The notes under the pieces are model-generated. The model did no database searches and was not told the DNA's origin. It saw only the letters and a list, made by a program, of their open reading frames with translations. This document shows, in pieces, positions 7,262-16,730 of a stretch of 64,000 bases of DNA. The position numbers were made by a program, and so were the translations under genes. Source of the DNA: an uncultured Methanobrevibacter sp. (lineage in GTDB: Archaea; Methanobacteriota; Methanobacteria; Methanobacteriales; Methanobacteriaceae); assembly GCA_900314635.1 (NCBI GenBank), contig OMVY01000007.1, forward strand, positions 39,179 to 103,178, given 5' to 3'. Numbering within the stretch: position 1 is the stretch's first letter; each line of letters starts with the position of its first letter.

Positions 7262-8206
7262 TCAGTTTCTCAATATGATAAAAATCATATAAAGCACGAA
7301 TAATACGAATAATACAAATCCTTCTTTTTTATCCACTTCTTTTTGTGATTTTGCAAAGATAGCGCCGAGTATTGTAATTGCAGTCATGAAAGCAATATCC
7401 GCAATCATTTCAGGGTCTATTGGCATTGGAATAATAACGCTGCTTATACCCAGGATAAACAGGATGTTGAAGATGCATGAACCAAGCACATTGCCTATGA
7501 CCATACCGTTTTCTCCCTTTTTAAGTGCTGTGATTGAAGTGACAAGCTCTGGAAGGGAGGTGCCTATTGCAACAACTGTAAGGCCGATAAGTGCATCGCT
7601 TAAACCGAAAAATGAAGCGATATCGCTTGCGCCGTCAACAACAAAATTGGAACCTATGATTACTCCGGCTATTCCTATGACAATGTAGGCCGCTGCTTTT
7701 GGAATGGATAATCTTGCTTCTCCCACTTCTTCACCAACAGATTCCGCATGTTCCTTTGATTTTTTAATCATGTGGTAGATATAGATAAACAATACGATTA
7801 AAAATATCGCACCTACTAATCTGCTGATTTCTCCTAGGAAATATGCAATTAATAATAATCCTATGCTTGAAATAACAGTAAATGGGAAATCCCTGTCAAT
7901 CAAGTCCTGTTCAACGCTTAATTTTCCAATCAATGCGCTGATACCGACAACACATAAGATATTGAAGATGTTACTTCCGACAACATTGCCTAATGAGATC
8001 GCATTGCTCCCGGCAAATGAGGAAGTAATTGAAACTGCCGCTTCAGGAGCACTGGTACCGAAAGCAACAATGGTCAGTCCTACAACAAGTGTGGATATCT
8101 TGTAGTGGTATGCAACATTGCTCGCCCCATCTACAAAGACATCAGCGCCCTTTATTAAAAGAACAAATCCAATTACAAGAAGTATGATGCTGATAATTAA
8201 ACTCAT
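7262..8206 (-). CDS. CaCA family sodium/calcium exchanger, YrbG-like
   Basis: A 314-residue inner-membrane antiporter with the two inverted alpha-repeats of the CaCA superfamily. The first has VVGLTIVAFGTSAPEAAVS and GNVVGSNIFNI; the second has IGLTVVAIGTSLPELVTS and GNVLGSCIFNI. The glutamates in GTSAPE and GTSLPE are the expected ion ligands. About ten membrane helices are predicted, with a short charged loop (KKSKEHAESVGEEVGE) in the middle. A strong Shine-Dalgarno (AAGGAGAGAGG) precedes the ATG. It probably exports Ca2+ in exchange for Na+ or H+. The ion preference is inferred from the family. Confidence 0.92.
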   Translation of the reverse strand: MSLIISIILLVIGFVLLIKGADVFVDGASNVAYHYKISTLVVGLTIVAFGTSAPEAAVSITSSFAGSNAISLGNVVGSNIFNILCVVGISALIGKLSVEQDLIDRDFPFTVISSIGLLLIAYFLGEISRLVGAIFLIVLFIYIYHMIKKSKEHAESVGEEVGEARLSIPKAAAYIVIGIAGVIIGSNFVVDGASDIASFFGLSDALIGLTVVAIGTSLPELVTSITALKKGENGMVIGNVLGSCIFNILFILGISSVIIPMPIDPEMIADIAFMTAITILGAIFAKSQKEVDKKEGFVLFVLFVLYMIFIILRN

Positions 8207-8337
8207 ATCCTCTCTCCTTTATTCAGTAAGTAATTTTTTTAAATAAAATGATTTAATAAATTTCAAGATTTTAAGTTTTTAAGATTATTAACAAATCTCA
8301 AGACTTTAAATTTTTTAAGTTTTAAACATTAATCCTT

Positions 8338-9702
8338 TTAAGCTTCTTTTATGATGCTTTCATTAACTTCTTCATCTTCTTCAGAATCAATTATCTCATT
8401 GACTGTAACCAGGATCTTGTCAATATGGTTTCCATCCATATCGATTATCTCGAAACTGTAGTTCTCCCAGTCGAAGGATTCATCAGTATCAGGAATCTTT
8501 CCTAAAAAGCTTAAAATAAAACCTGCAATTGTAGTAAAACCGTCTTCAACCTCTTGAGGCATTTCATCCTCTATTTCAAAGAGCTCCTTGAAGTCTTCAA
8601 TTGAGAATCTTCCATCAATCAGCCAGGAACCGTCTTTTCTTTGAATGGCTTGAGGGTCATCGGTTTCATCAATTCCCGGAATGTCTCCGACAATTCCTTC
8701 AAGAAGGTCGTTTAATGTAATAAGTCCTACCACGCTTCCAAATTCATCCACAACCAAAGCCATGTGCACATACTGGCGGTTGTTTTTAAATTCCTTGAGA
8801 AGCTCCATTGAAGGCATGTTTTCAGGAACGACAAGAGGATTCTTGATGATGTCCTCTATTTTTTCTTTTTCTCCCTGGAACATGCTGGATAGGATATCCT
8901 TTGCTTGAACAACACCTATGAAGTCATCCAGCTCGCCGCTGGATACTGGGAATATTGACCTTTTACTTTCTATGATCTTTGCCTGATTCTCTTCATCGCT
9001 GTCTTCAAGGTCAAGCCATATCATCTCGCTTCTTGGAGTCATTATCATATCGACTTTCTGGTCGTCAAGATTGAAGACTCTTTTAATAATGCTTTCTTCT
9101 TCTTTTTCAATTGTTCCGTCTTCAATTCCCTCTTCAATCAATAATTTGACTTCCTCTTCTGTTACAACATCCTCTTGAATGTTGTCTGCTCTCAATATTT
9201 TTAAACAGAGGTCTGTTGTCAAATCAAGGATGTATACGACAGGACTGCATAGCTTGTTAATGAATTTCATTGCCCTGGCGCTTTTCAATGCCATGTTTTC
9301 AGGGTCAATCATAGCTATTCTCTTAGGTACGATTTCACCTACGATGATTGTGAAATATGTTGATACCACTACCACTATGACCATGCTTATGAAATAACTG
9401 TAAGGAATGTATGGGCTTAAAAATGCGCCTAATGGTTCTGATAATGTGCTTCCACCGAGCGCACCGGTAATGATTGCTACAAGTGTCATTCCGAGTTGAA
9501 CGGTTGATAAAAATTGGTTGGGATCGTCCATTAGTTCTAGAGCGACATTCGCTCTTGAATCTCCTTCATTAGCTGCTTTTTGAATTTTAACTCTTCTAGC
9601 AGATACGATTGCTATTTCGGCTAATGAAAGGATAGCGTTGAGTAAAACAAGTAATATTATAAGTATAATTTCAATTATAATCAATGTCGAATTCATTTTC
9701 AT
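8338..9702 (-). CDS. CNNM/CBS/CorC-HlyC domain membrane protein (hemolysin-III-unrelated 'hemolysin' family)
   Basis: A 454-residue protein with the standard order of this family. An N-terminal DUF21/CNNM membrane domain of about four helices (residues ~1-190, with QLGMTLVAIITGALGG and TIIVGEIVPKRIA) is followed by an acidic hinge. Two CBS domains (~210-335, with MTPRSEMIWLD and VVDEFGSVVGLITLNDLLE) precede a C-terminal CorC_HlyC domain (WLIDGRFSIEDFKELF). Relatives act in Mg2+/Co2+ or Na+-coupled magnesium transport, with the CBS pair sensing ATP-Mg. It ends in an acidic tail. It lies upstream of the Ca2+ exchanger in the same direction, separated by about 130 AT-rich bases, so co-transcription is possible. 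Confidence 0.9.
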   Translation of the reverse strand: MKMNSTLIIIEIILIILLVLLNAILSLAEIAIVSARRVKIQKAANEGDSRANVALELMDDPNQFLSTVQLGMTLVAIITGALGGSTLSEPLGAFLSPYIPYSYFISMVIVVVVSTYFTIIVGEIVPKRIAMIDPENMALKSARAMKFINKLCSPVVYILDLTTDLCLKILRADNIQEDVVTEEEVKLLIEEGIEDGTIEKEEESIIKRVFNLDDQKVDMIMTPRSEMIWLDLEDSDEENQAKIIESKRSIFPVSSGELDDFIGVVQAKDILSSMFQGEKEKIEDIIKNPLVVPENMPSMELLKEFKNNRQYVHMALVVDEFGSVVGLITLNDLLEGIVGDIPGIDETDDPQAIQRKDGSWLIDGRFSIEDFKELFEIEDEMPQEVEDGFTTIAGFILSFLGKIPDTDESFDWENYSFEIIDMDGNHIDKILVTVNEIIDSEEDEEVNESIIKEA

Positions 9703-9846
9703 TAAGTCCTTAAAAAAATTTTTTTAAAGTATGCTTTTAGTATTTATTATTAGTTTATATAAGTATTTAAAGTTATTTAAATTTGTTTAAAAATCAGTTG
9801 AATTTTCTAAAATTTTTAGGTTTTTTAAAATAGCTGTTGTTTCGCA

Positions 9847-10107
9847 TTATAATTTTTTCATTTTTCTATCAATCTGATTTAAGAATTTATTGTCCTTCAT
9901 CTCTGCAGCTGTAGAAAAAACGCTTTCTCCATAAATTTTCTCTTGCATTTGCTGAACTGCATATGTGGCATCTTCAATGGTGTCAACCTTCTGCAGAATT
10001 CTTCGGCTTTTCACTTTAAGTGTTTTTCCGCAGGTGCACTTTCTTGTTGCCACTCCTTTTTTTGCATAAAGCACTCTTCCGCAGTCGCATCTAAATATAT
10101 AATACAT
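9847..10107 (-). CDS. DUF1922 zinc-ribbon protein (MTH1184-like)
   Basis: An 86-residue protein with an N-terminal zinc ribbon (CDCGRVLYAKKGVATRKCTCG) and a helical C-terminus. This matches the DUF1922 family, whose Methanothermobacter member MTH1184 is a small structurally known protein of unknown function. The four cysteines form two CxC pairs. No operon partner is evident: the TraB gene lies upstream on the same strand about 125 bases away. Confidence 0.82.
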   Translation of the reverse strand: MYYIFRCDCGRVLYAKKGVATRKCTCGKTLKVKSRRILQKVDTIEDATYAVQQMQEKIYGESVFSTAAEMKDNKFLNQIDRKMKKL

Positions 10108-10233
10108 GTTTTTGCCTTTTAAAATTTTTAATAATATTAATAAAACAGTTTTGGTTTTGTCATGTTTAATGCTGTTTGCTTAATTAAATATTTTAATGAT
10201 TTATCTGTTTTCTAATCAATTCTTTGATATGGC

Positions 10234-11445
10234 TCACATTCCAAATATCTTCATGAACAATGGTATGAATACCTGGGATGGCAGGATAACAAGTGTGGCA
10301 ATGCTAACAGCTATATTTGTTCCAACTACAACAAGAAGTATCCTTACAATATTGTTATTCCACAAATCCCTCAGGCTTTCTGCTTTAGTAAGATTTTGAA
10401 TGTCGCTCTGCCTTACTTTTCTGTATCTCACTTCAGCAAGCCCTGAAAACCATCCTGCTGCAAGCAGTGGGTGAATGATTGTAAGTGGGGCCACAAGGCC
10501 TCCTATAATTGCTGATTGAATCTTGGAACCTGATAATATTGAACCTAGAAATCCCATGAGCATGCTGATGACAACAAACTCTATAAGATTTCCTTTTATG
10601 GAAATGCCATTAATATAAGCCAGAAAAAATATCACCACAAATAAAATAGGGATTAAAGCCAGAATGATCTTTGCCCAAGGAATTCCACCTTTTTTCTCGG
10701 TGGTTAATAGCTCGTTTCTTGATTTCATCTCTTCAGGATGGTTTAAGTAGTGGACTATTCCTTCCCTGTGTCCGGCTCCGACTACTGCAATGACTTTGTC
10801 TTCAGGAATGTTCATTATGCTGCCTGCAAGATACTGGTCTCTTTCATTGACAAGGGCTCCGTAGACTCCTGGAGCGATGTCCCTAAATTCTTCCATCATT
10901 TCATCGATCATGTCGGCGCTTTTAAGCTCTTCAATGCTTATCTCATCCACTTCATCATCGGATGTGAAAAATGATTCTAAAAGAGCATAAGCGAACTTGA
11001 TTTTTTCCCTAAAGCCCATATTGTTTATAACCCTTTGTAAGGTGATATTGATGTCTCTGTCAATCAATGCGATTCTACAGATGTATTTATTTCCTTCCTC
11101 ATCCTCTTCCTGAGCATTATTTAACTCTTCAACGGCTTCAATGGCGGAAATCATTTCAGAACCCGGTTTTATATCCAGATCATCCCCTATCTTGTTTTGC
11201 ATATATGATAAGACGGTGGTGACTATGAAGACTCCTACCTTGTTTTCCTTGATGATTTTTCCTATTGATATGGTGTCGTCCCTTACAATGCCTGCACGTT
11301 CCTCCATCAAACGGTTGTATCTGCCTCTATCCAATTCAATTGCCACTACATCAGGCATATCAGTTAAAATGGATTCTCTAACTTCATCGGCACTGTTTTG
11401 AGATACATGTGCAGTACCTATGATTTTCAAACATTCTCTTTTCAT
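10234..11445 (-). CDS. TraB/PrgY family membrane protein
   Basis: A 403-residue TraB-family protein. The N-terminal domain has the family motif IIGTAHVS-x-NS at residues 8-17, VVAIELDRGRYN at about 34-45, and later VVGAGHREGIVHYL. These conserved His and Glu residues are thought to form a metal-dependent site related to the Tiki/EreA fold. The C-terminal third has four hydrophobic helices, including one with GSILSGSKIQSAIIGGLVAPLT. Bacterial homologues shut down peptide pheromone; the archaeal role is unknown. Confidence 0.87.
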   Translation of the reverse strand: MKRECLKIIGTAHVSQNSADEVRESILTDMPDVVAIELDRGRYNRLMEERAGIVRDDTISIGKIIKENKVGVFIVTTVLSYMQNKIGDDLDIKPGSEMISAIEAVEELNNAQEEDEEGNKYICRIALIDRDINITLQRVINNMGFREKIKFAYALLESFFTSDDEVDEISIEELKSADMIDEMMEEFRDIAPGVYGALVNERDQYLAGSIMNIPEDKVIAVVGAGHREGIVHYLNHPEEMKSRNELLTTEKKGGIPWAKIILALIPILFVVIFFLAYINGISIKGNLIEFVVISMLMGFLGSILSGSKIQSAIIGGLVAPLTIIHPLLAAGWFSGLAEVRYRKVRQSDIQNLTKAESLRDLWNNNIVRILLVVVGTNIAVSIATLVILPSQVFIPLFMKIFGM

Positions 11446-11776
11446 TTGATTTCCTCATTTTAGGCATTGTAATAATTATATTAATTAATTTAGCCATTTT
11501 CAAAAAAAAATAATTTATACAGATAATAGTTTATTGACTTTTTAATTTAAATAATTATTCATTGAATATAATTAAATAAATTAGTCGCTTTTATTAATGT
11601 GAATTTATAAATAATAATTATATTTTATATTATAATTTTAATATTTTTTAAGTATTTTCCAAGTTTGCTTTTAAGCATTTTTTCATTTTTGCTTTTTGGA
11701 TTTCGGGGATTTTTTTCTCAAATGCCTTCCAATTTGGCATTAGATTCTTTTATTAATGAGATTTCGTTGTGATATC
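11446..11776. other. Divergent promoter region
   Basis: About 330 AT-rich bases between the TraB gene and the plus-strand gene at 11777. AATTATATTTTATATTATAATTTT around 11618-11641 is a likely TATA region. A short T-rich stretch (11680-11760) has a partly repeated 'TTT-GGCATT' motif. No further gene is seen. Confidence 0.4.
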
Positions 11777-12370
11777 ATGATTGTTGTAACTACTCCAATG
11801 TGTAAGGAAATTGTAGAATGGGCGGGTTTGGCTGATTTCAAAGTGAACAAACATCCTGATAATGAAGATGGCGATTTTGCAATTCTATTATCTGAAAGCA
11901 AAACTGATATGGATTCACTTGCAATCAAATTAAACACCTTTTCTCAAATCGCTCAAAGCATTATTGCAGTTTCCAACAGCCTTTATGAAAAGGGTTTAAT
12001 CGAAGAGAGAGTTAGTTATGAAAAGGTCAACCAGATTTTTGAAGGGCTTGGCAGCGATTTTATAAACTCCTGGTTTGAGGATATGGATAAAATCAGGGAT
12101 AGCAATTCAAGCAAGTCAGTAAAAGTTTACTCCATGTTTTTAAAAGACATAGTCAAGGATATCGGAGCTCAGATTGTTGATTCAAATGCAGACAGTGGAT
12201 ATGATTATGTTGTTTATCCTGATTATCTGATTGATAACGTAAGATCAAGTGAGGATGTTGATGACGATTCTCTCACTTTCATTGAAATACCTACTCACGG
12301 CAATGTTTCCAAAAGCCCTGTTGAAAGAGCGCAGCAAAGATATTCCATTTTGATAAATTCTTTACAATAA
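11777..12370 (+). CDS. Conserved methanogen-type protein of unknown function, upstream of mmp7
   Basis: A 197-residue soluble protein that I do not recognise with confidence. It starts MIVVTTPMCKEIVEWAGL, a strand-plus-helix opening with a cysteine, then has DFAILLSES and a long helical middle. A proline- and aspartate-rich stretch (YDYVVYPDYLI) and a C-terminal FIEIPTHG motif follow. The start at 11777 is chosen because GTGAT lies just upstream; ATG at 11756 in the same frame adds seven residues. It sits in the cluster with mmp7 and mmp10 upstream of mcr, so a role in MCR maturation is possible but is only inferred from position. Confidence 0.6.
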   Translation: MIVVTTPMCKEIVEWAGLADFKVNKHPDNEDGDFAILLSESKTDMDSLAIKLNTFSQIAQSIIAVSNSLYEKGLIEERVSYEKVNQIFEGLGSDFINSWFEDMDKIRDSNSSKSVKVYSMFLKDIVKDIGAQIVDSNADSGYDYVVYPDYLIDNVRSSEDVDDDSLTFIEIPTHGNVSKSPVERAQQRYSILINSLQ

Positions 12371-12662
12371 GAATTTTATTCACTTGAGAGCTTTATTTTC
12401 ATTTTCACTTATCTATTTGCTTTTTTTTTAAGATATTTTAAAATATAGAGTATTTTTCTTAAAAGTTTATTTTGAATAATAAAGTTTAGAATATTTTTTA
12501 TCTCTGCAAGTTTCTTTCAAATTTCAAATAATAAAAAATATAATAAATATTTAATAATAGAAAAATTAAAATATAATCTAATAGTATTGAAAATCTTTTA
12601 AATTTATTAATGAATTAAATAAAATTCCAATTAAATATCATGATTATTATAGGTGATGCAAG

Positions 12663-13577
12663 ATGTATGAAACATTAACATTCACAGGCGGTGTCCACAA
12701 AAGCGAGGAGATGAAAGAACTTATCGAGGACCTGGGAGGTTTTATTCTCCAGTCCAACATTCTGCAGATGGAGCTTGTCATTAACATGGCAATTCCTCTG
12801 GATGATGTCCAAATTGTTCAGGACAAGGCAAAGGAACTTCTTGGAGAAGTTGTAGTTGCTCCTATGGCAGGTTCTGAAATAGCCATCGTATCTCCTACCC
12901 TTGCAAGACATCACCTCCCTCATGCAGCATGTGACATATCAGAGTATCTTCGACGTTATGGAGCAAAGGACAACATGGTAGGGCTTGCCCGCGGACATGG
13001 AAAAGGAACTGCTGGAATAAGTGAGGGAGAGAAAAGACTGATTGAAGAGCATGACATAGCTATTTTTGCTCTTGGAAGTTTCAAGCAATGCATCATTGAC
13101 AAGTCATTCCTATTTGATGATATCGACATTCCGGTAATCGTAACTGGTGCTCCAGAGATTGATCTGGAAGAATTGCCTGGTGCTGATGCATATGTCTCAG
13201 GATTGGGAAGAATACCTCGCAGATTAAAAAGAGGAGATAATATACGTGCTTTAAGGAACTTGGTTGAAACCGTGGAACGCCTTTTAAACGAGAGAAAGAA
13301 GGAAATTGCTCAGGATCCTCCTATTGAACCGGCTATTCTGGTCAAGGATGAAATAGAGAAGCAGGTTCCTGCAATCAAGGATATCTTGTCCCCTACTCCT
13401 GTTACAAGCCAGCTTTCCGGCTTGAGGGTAAAGCTTGATTATGACAAGTACCACGAGGAAATCGAAAATGTTGTAATCGATGGACATAAATTAAAAGAGA
13501 TTGCTGATGTCAGGAAGTCTCATATGTATGATTACATACTTATCGAGCTTGCTACTGAAAGTTCACTTGTAGAATAG
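12663..13577 (+). CDS. mmp7: Methanogenesis marker protein 7 (MCR activation component)
   Basis: A 304-residue soluble protein that I assign to methanogenesis marker 7 (TIGR03274/DUF2113). It starts [17 protein letters not shown], and carries AMPGSE-like [33 protein letters not shown] sequence and [18 protein letters not shown]. Mmp7 is restricted to methanogens and related archaea, and has been found with McrC, Mmp3 and Mmp17 in the complex that reductively activates methyl-coenzyme M reductase. GGTGAT upstream of the ATG is the ribosome-binding site. Its position 4 kb upstream of mcrB suits that role. The assignment is from memory of the family, without an alignment. Confidence 0.75.
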   Translation: MYETLTFTGGVHKSEEMKELIEDLGGFILQSNILQMELVINMAIPLDDVQIVQDKAKELLGEVVVAPMAGSEIAIVSPTLARHHLPHAACDISEYLRRYGAKDNMVGLARGHGKGTAGISEGEKRLIEEHDIAIFALGSFKQCIIDKSFLFDDIDIPVIVTGAPEIDLEELPGADAYVSGLGRIPRRLKRGDNIRALRNLVETVERLLNERKKEIAQDPPIEPAILVKDEIEKQVPAIKDILSPTPVTSQLSGLRVKLDYDKYHEEIENVVIDGHKLKEIADVRKSHMYDYILIELATESSLVE

Positions 13578-13799
13578 ATTCTGATTGAATAATTGGTTGA
13601 ATGATTGGATAAATAATCCTCATTCATTATTTTATTTATTTGGAATGTTTTTTCTTCTTTTTGATGATTTGATTTAATTCTTTTAAATTTAAGATATTGG
13701 TTTGATATCTTAAAAAAAGGATATTTGATTTGATTTTTTATTATTTTATTTGATTTTTGATTTTCATCTATTTTTAAAATAAGTTTTTTTGGGTTTATT

Positions 13800-14456
13800 A
13801 TGAAATTTTATGCAGTATGCGGAAGCAATAGAAAGGAAGGTAATACCATCAAATTACTTGAATCCGCTTTGGATGGTATCAGGGATACAGTTGGAGAAGA
13901 AAACGACTTTGAACTTGTTAATTTATACAAGCTTGATTATACAGGCTGCAGGTCATGTTTTCACTGCAAGAAACTAGGAAGCAAATATTATGGAAAATGT
14001 CCTATAAATGATGATTTGAAGCCTCTCCTTAATGACATTTCACATTGCGATGGTTTGATACTTGGCAGTCCTGTTTACTTCGGCGATATCAGTGGACAGA
14101 TGAGAAGTTTTTTCGAACGTCTGGTTTTCCCTTATTTCACTTATCTTGAAAAGGTTGATTCACTGGCTCCCCGCAAGTTCCCAGTAGCCACAATATATGA
14201 TATGAATGTTCCTCAGGACTCTCCGCTGGTTGAATATTATGAAACTGTTTTTGATGCCTTCGAGCAATATCTGCATGGGGTTTTCTCAAAAGGAGAGCGC
14301 TTGACTGTGTATGATACCTATCAATTCAAGGATTACAGCAAATATGCAAACGATGTCTTCGATGCTGATTTGAAAAAGGAATCCTTGGAAAATCAGTTCC
14401 CTAAGGATTTAAATGCAGCATATCAGTTAGGGGTTGACATGGCAAAGAGTTTATGA
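13800..14456 (+). CDS. Flavodoxin-fold NAD(P)H-dependent oxidoreductase / iron-sulfur flavoprotein-like
   Basis: A 218-residue FMN-binding protein. The N-terminal phosphate-binding loop is GSNRKEGNTIKLLE (about residues 8-21). YTGCRSCFHCKK with three cysteines spaced C-x2-C-x2-C follows, as in iron-sulfur flavoproteins where compact cysteines bind a 4Fe-4S cluster. GSPVYFGDISGQMRSFFERL is the second FMN loop. It is probably a small electron carrier or quinone/disulfide reductase. It lies between mmp7 and mmp10 with its own AT-rich leader. Whether it supplies electrons to MCR activation is unknown. Confidence 0.82.
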   Translation: MKFYAVCGSNRKEGNTIKLLESALDGIRDTVGEENDFELVNLYKLDYTGCRSCFHCKKLGSKYYGKCPINDDLKPLLNDISHCDGLILGSPVYFGDISGQMRSFFERLVFPYFTYLEKVDSLAPRKFPVATIYDMNVPQDSPLVEYYETVFDAFEQYLHGVFSKGERLTVYDTYQFKDYSKYANDVFDADLKKESLENQFPKDLNAAYQLGVDMAKSL

Positions 14457-14668
14457 TAAAAAATTTCATTGGTTAATCTGATGAGATTATTTGCTAAATA
14501 AGTTATTATCATAATGAATCACTGTAAAAATATGAATGACTATAAAGTTTATGAATACAAATAAATATTATAATATTTATAACAAAGTTTGCACAAATAT
14601 TGAAAATTTTTATAAATCATTAGACATATATAATTTATTCAGAATTAAGGAGAATTAGGAGCATAAAA

Positions 14669-15916
14669 ATGCAGCTTGTAGCAGACCTTGGAGGCGTTCC
14701 AGGGAAAGATTGTAGAGGATTTTGCAAATACTGTTATTTCAAGAAGGCGAAGCCGTTGGCAGAACCTTTAGGATGCAGGCACTGCCCTCCAGGCAAAATA
14801 GGTTGTCCTGTTTGCAATGAAGGGGTTCAGGAGATGGGCCATGAGTTCTATCCAGCATTTCAAGTATTAAACGAGCTTCAAATGTCCCTAATGATGAATC
14901 AAGTCGATCCTCGAGATCTTAAAATCAATATCACCGGTGGTGGAGATGTCAGCTGCTATCCACAGCTTGAGGAATTGATAGGGGCTATAAACCAATGGCA
15001 GATTCCAGTACACCTTGGATATACAAGTGGAAAAGGCATAGATGACGGAGATATTGCAAGCCGTTTTGTAAGCCAGGGAGTCAACGAGGTCACATTCACT
15101 TTATTTTCATCAGATGCCAATCTTCGAAGAACCTGGATGGGAGACAAGAATCCTGAGGAATCTTTAAAGGCGGCACAGATTTTTGCTGAAAATGCAGACC
15201 TTTTTGCAGCTGCCGTAATCATTCCGGGTGTCAATGATGGTGATGTCTTAAGAGAAACCTGCAACAAGCTTGAAGAGTGGGGAGCAAAGGCATTGATGAT
15301 GATGCGCTTTGCAAACACCTATGATCAAGGTCTGATTTTAGGAAACGAACCAATTGTAGAAGGAATTACTCCTCACGAGCCATTGGAATTCGAAGAGCTT
15401 GTAAGAGAAATCAATTCAGAGTACAAGCTTCGTGTTACAGGCACACCTTTAAGCGATCCTACTATAGGGGCTCCGTTCATCCTTTCAAAACCGGAATATG
15501 AGGAATTTCTGGATATATTGCCTGCGATAACCGGAGAAGCTACTATACTTACATCCAAGATAGCTGCGCCATTTTTAAAGAAAATCTTTGACAAGCTTGA
15601 TGGAGATGTCAATGTTGTGGCAACTAAAAAGGATATTGCCTGTCTTATGACAAAGCAGGACCTTGAAGCACTTGATTTGGATGATATAAAGGATGCTGTG
15701 ATTCTTCCAGGAAGGGCATTTGTCAATTTGATGGATGCCGAGAGAATCCTGAGTGCTGATGGTGTTGAAAGAGTTGTAGGCTATGGGCCGGATACTTTAA
15801 GCGTTGACGGTGAGTTAAGCAGCGGAATGAATGAGGAAGAAGTCATAGAACATGAGCTGGAGTCTTTCATTGAATTGATTCAAGCAATAAACTTCTTCGG
15901 CATGAGAAGAATATAA
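14669..15916 (+). CDS. mmp10: Radical SAM protein Mmp10, MCR arginine C-methyltransferase
   Basis: A 415-residue radical SAM protein of the methanogenesis marker 10 family (TIGR03278). The cluster-binding motif is Cys15-x3-Cys19-x2-Cys22 (DCRGFCKYCYF). It is followed by a second cysteine group, CRHCPPGKIGCPVC. INITGGGDVSCYP is the SAM-binding glycine motif. Mmp10 uses cobalamin and SAM to methylate the arginine at position 271 of McrA. That arginine and its surroundings are present in the McrA encoded here. A Shine-Dalgarno (AAGGAGAATTAGGAG) precedes the ATG. The gene is 0.8 kb upstream of mcrB and is likely expressed separately. Confidence 0.92.
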   Translation: MQLVADLGGVPGKDCRGFCKYCYFKKAKPLAEPLGCRHCPPGKIGCPVCNEGVQEMGHEFYPAFQVLNELQMSLMMNQVDPRDLKINITGGGDVSCYPQLEELIGAINQWQIPVHLGYTSGKGIDDGDIASRFVSQGVNEVTFTLFSSDANLRRTWMGDKNPEESLKAAQIFAENADLFAAAVIIPGVNDGDVLRETCNKLEEWGAKALMMMRFANTYDQGLILGNEPIVEGITPHEPLEFEELVREINSEYKLRVTGTPLSDPTIGAPFILSKPEYEEFLDILPAITGEATILTSKIAAPFLKKIFDKLDGDVNVVATKKDIACLMTKQDLEALDLDDIKDAVILPGRAFVNLMDAERILSADGVERVVGYGPDTLSVDGELSSGMNEEEVIEHELESFIELIQAINFFGMRRI

Positions 15917-16586
15917 TAATATTATAAATATCTAAAAAATTTTTAATATATTTATTATATTTTTTTCACACTCTGATTTTTCTATTTTTTAATAATTTTC
16001 AGATTTATTTTTTTTAAAATATTTGCATTTTTTTAAATTCTTATTATTATATTTATAAAAATTTTTTATAATTTTTGATATTTTTTATTTTATTTTTTAG
16101 AAGAAAAAATCTTAATTTTTTTAATTATTTTTATTAGTTTCATATGTTGCAAATGTACTTAATACTTTTAACAAAACCTTTTATTATTTTTTGTCAAATA
16201 AGTAATTAAAATCATTTTTTTACTATTTTCTTTATTTTTCTATTTTTTTTAAATAAAATAATCATAAAAAACTATTTTCATAAGATTTTAATAAATTTTA
16301 ATCTTCTATTTTAAAAACTAAGCTCTCGTAAAAGTATTACTTTTAAATTTTTTTAATATTGCTTAATATGTCTTATTTTATATATTTTAATGATTTTTAT
16401 TTTTATAATTTTTATATAATCATTTTATATTAGGTTAATATGTAATTTAATATGTTTGTAATCGTTATGAATAAAATAAAGCCTTTTTAATTAAAATAAA
16501 AAGTATTACTTTTTCACATGGTTATATTAAAAAATTTTGAAACTTTTATCATTTATAAAGTTTGCGATTTGATTGTTACGATAATG
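15917..16586. other. Spacer upstream of the mcr operon
   Basis: About 670 bases of very AT-rich DNA between mmp10 and the mcr promoter. Long T runs just after mmp10 (15955-16090) are likely to end transcription. No reading frame, hairpin or known RNA is evident. Confidence 0.5.
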
Positions 16587-16600
16587 TTTATATTATATTT
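16587..16600 (+). promoter_or_regulatory. Candidate mcr TATA box
   Basis: TTTATATTATATTT lies about 25-30 bases before the expected transcription start near 16617-16622. The same TTTATATTA core precedes the mvh operon. The leader to the mcrB TTG is therefore about 110 bases. Confidence 0.55.
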
Positions 16601-16625
16601 TAAATAAAATAATATTTGTATACCA

Positions 16626-16656
16626 AATAGCTAGCTATTACAAAGAAATTTCTTTG
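16626..16656 (+). promoter_or_regulatory. Two consecutive perfect palindromes in the mcr leader
   Basis: AATAGCTAGCTATT (16626-16639) and CAAAGAAATTTCTTTG (16641-16656) are each exactly self-complementary and separated by a single base. They lie at or just after the predicted transcription start, so they could be an operator for a dimeric regulator or a 5' RNA hairpin. Confidence 0.7.
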
Positions 16657-16730
16657 TGGCTTTACTCAACGAAACTAAAATGGTTTTTTTGAGAGGTATA
16701 TTCAACTCTATTTATTTAGGAGGGAAAAAA

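Noticed and set aside
16656..16730. N-terminal extension of McrB starting at 16656
   Set aside because: The 25 extra codons lack a ribosome-binding site and do not resemble McrB. AGGAGGG before TTG 16731 and the family length set the start there.
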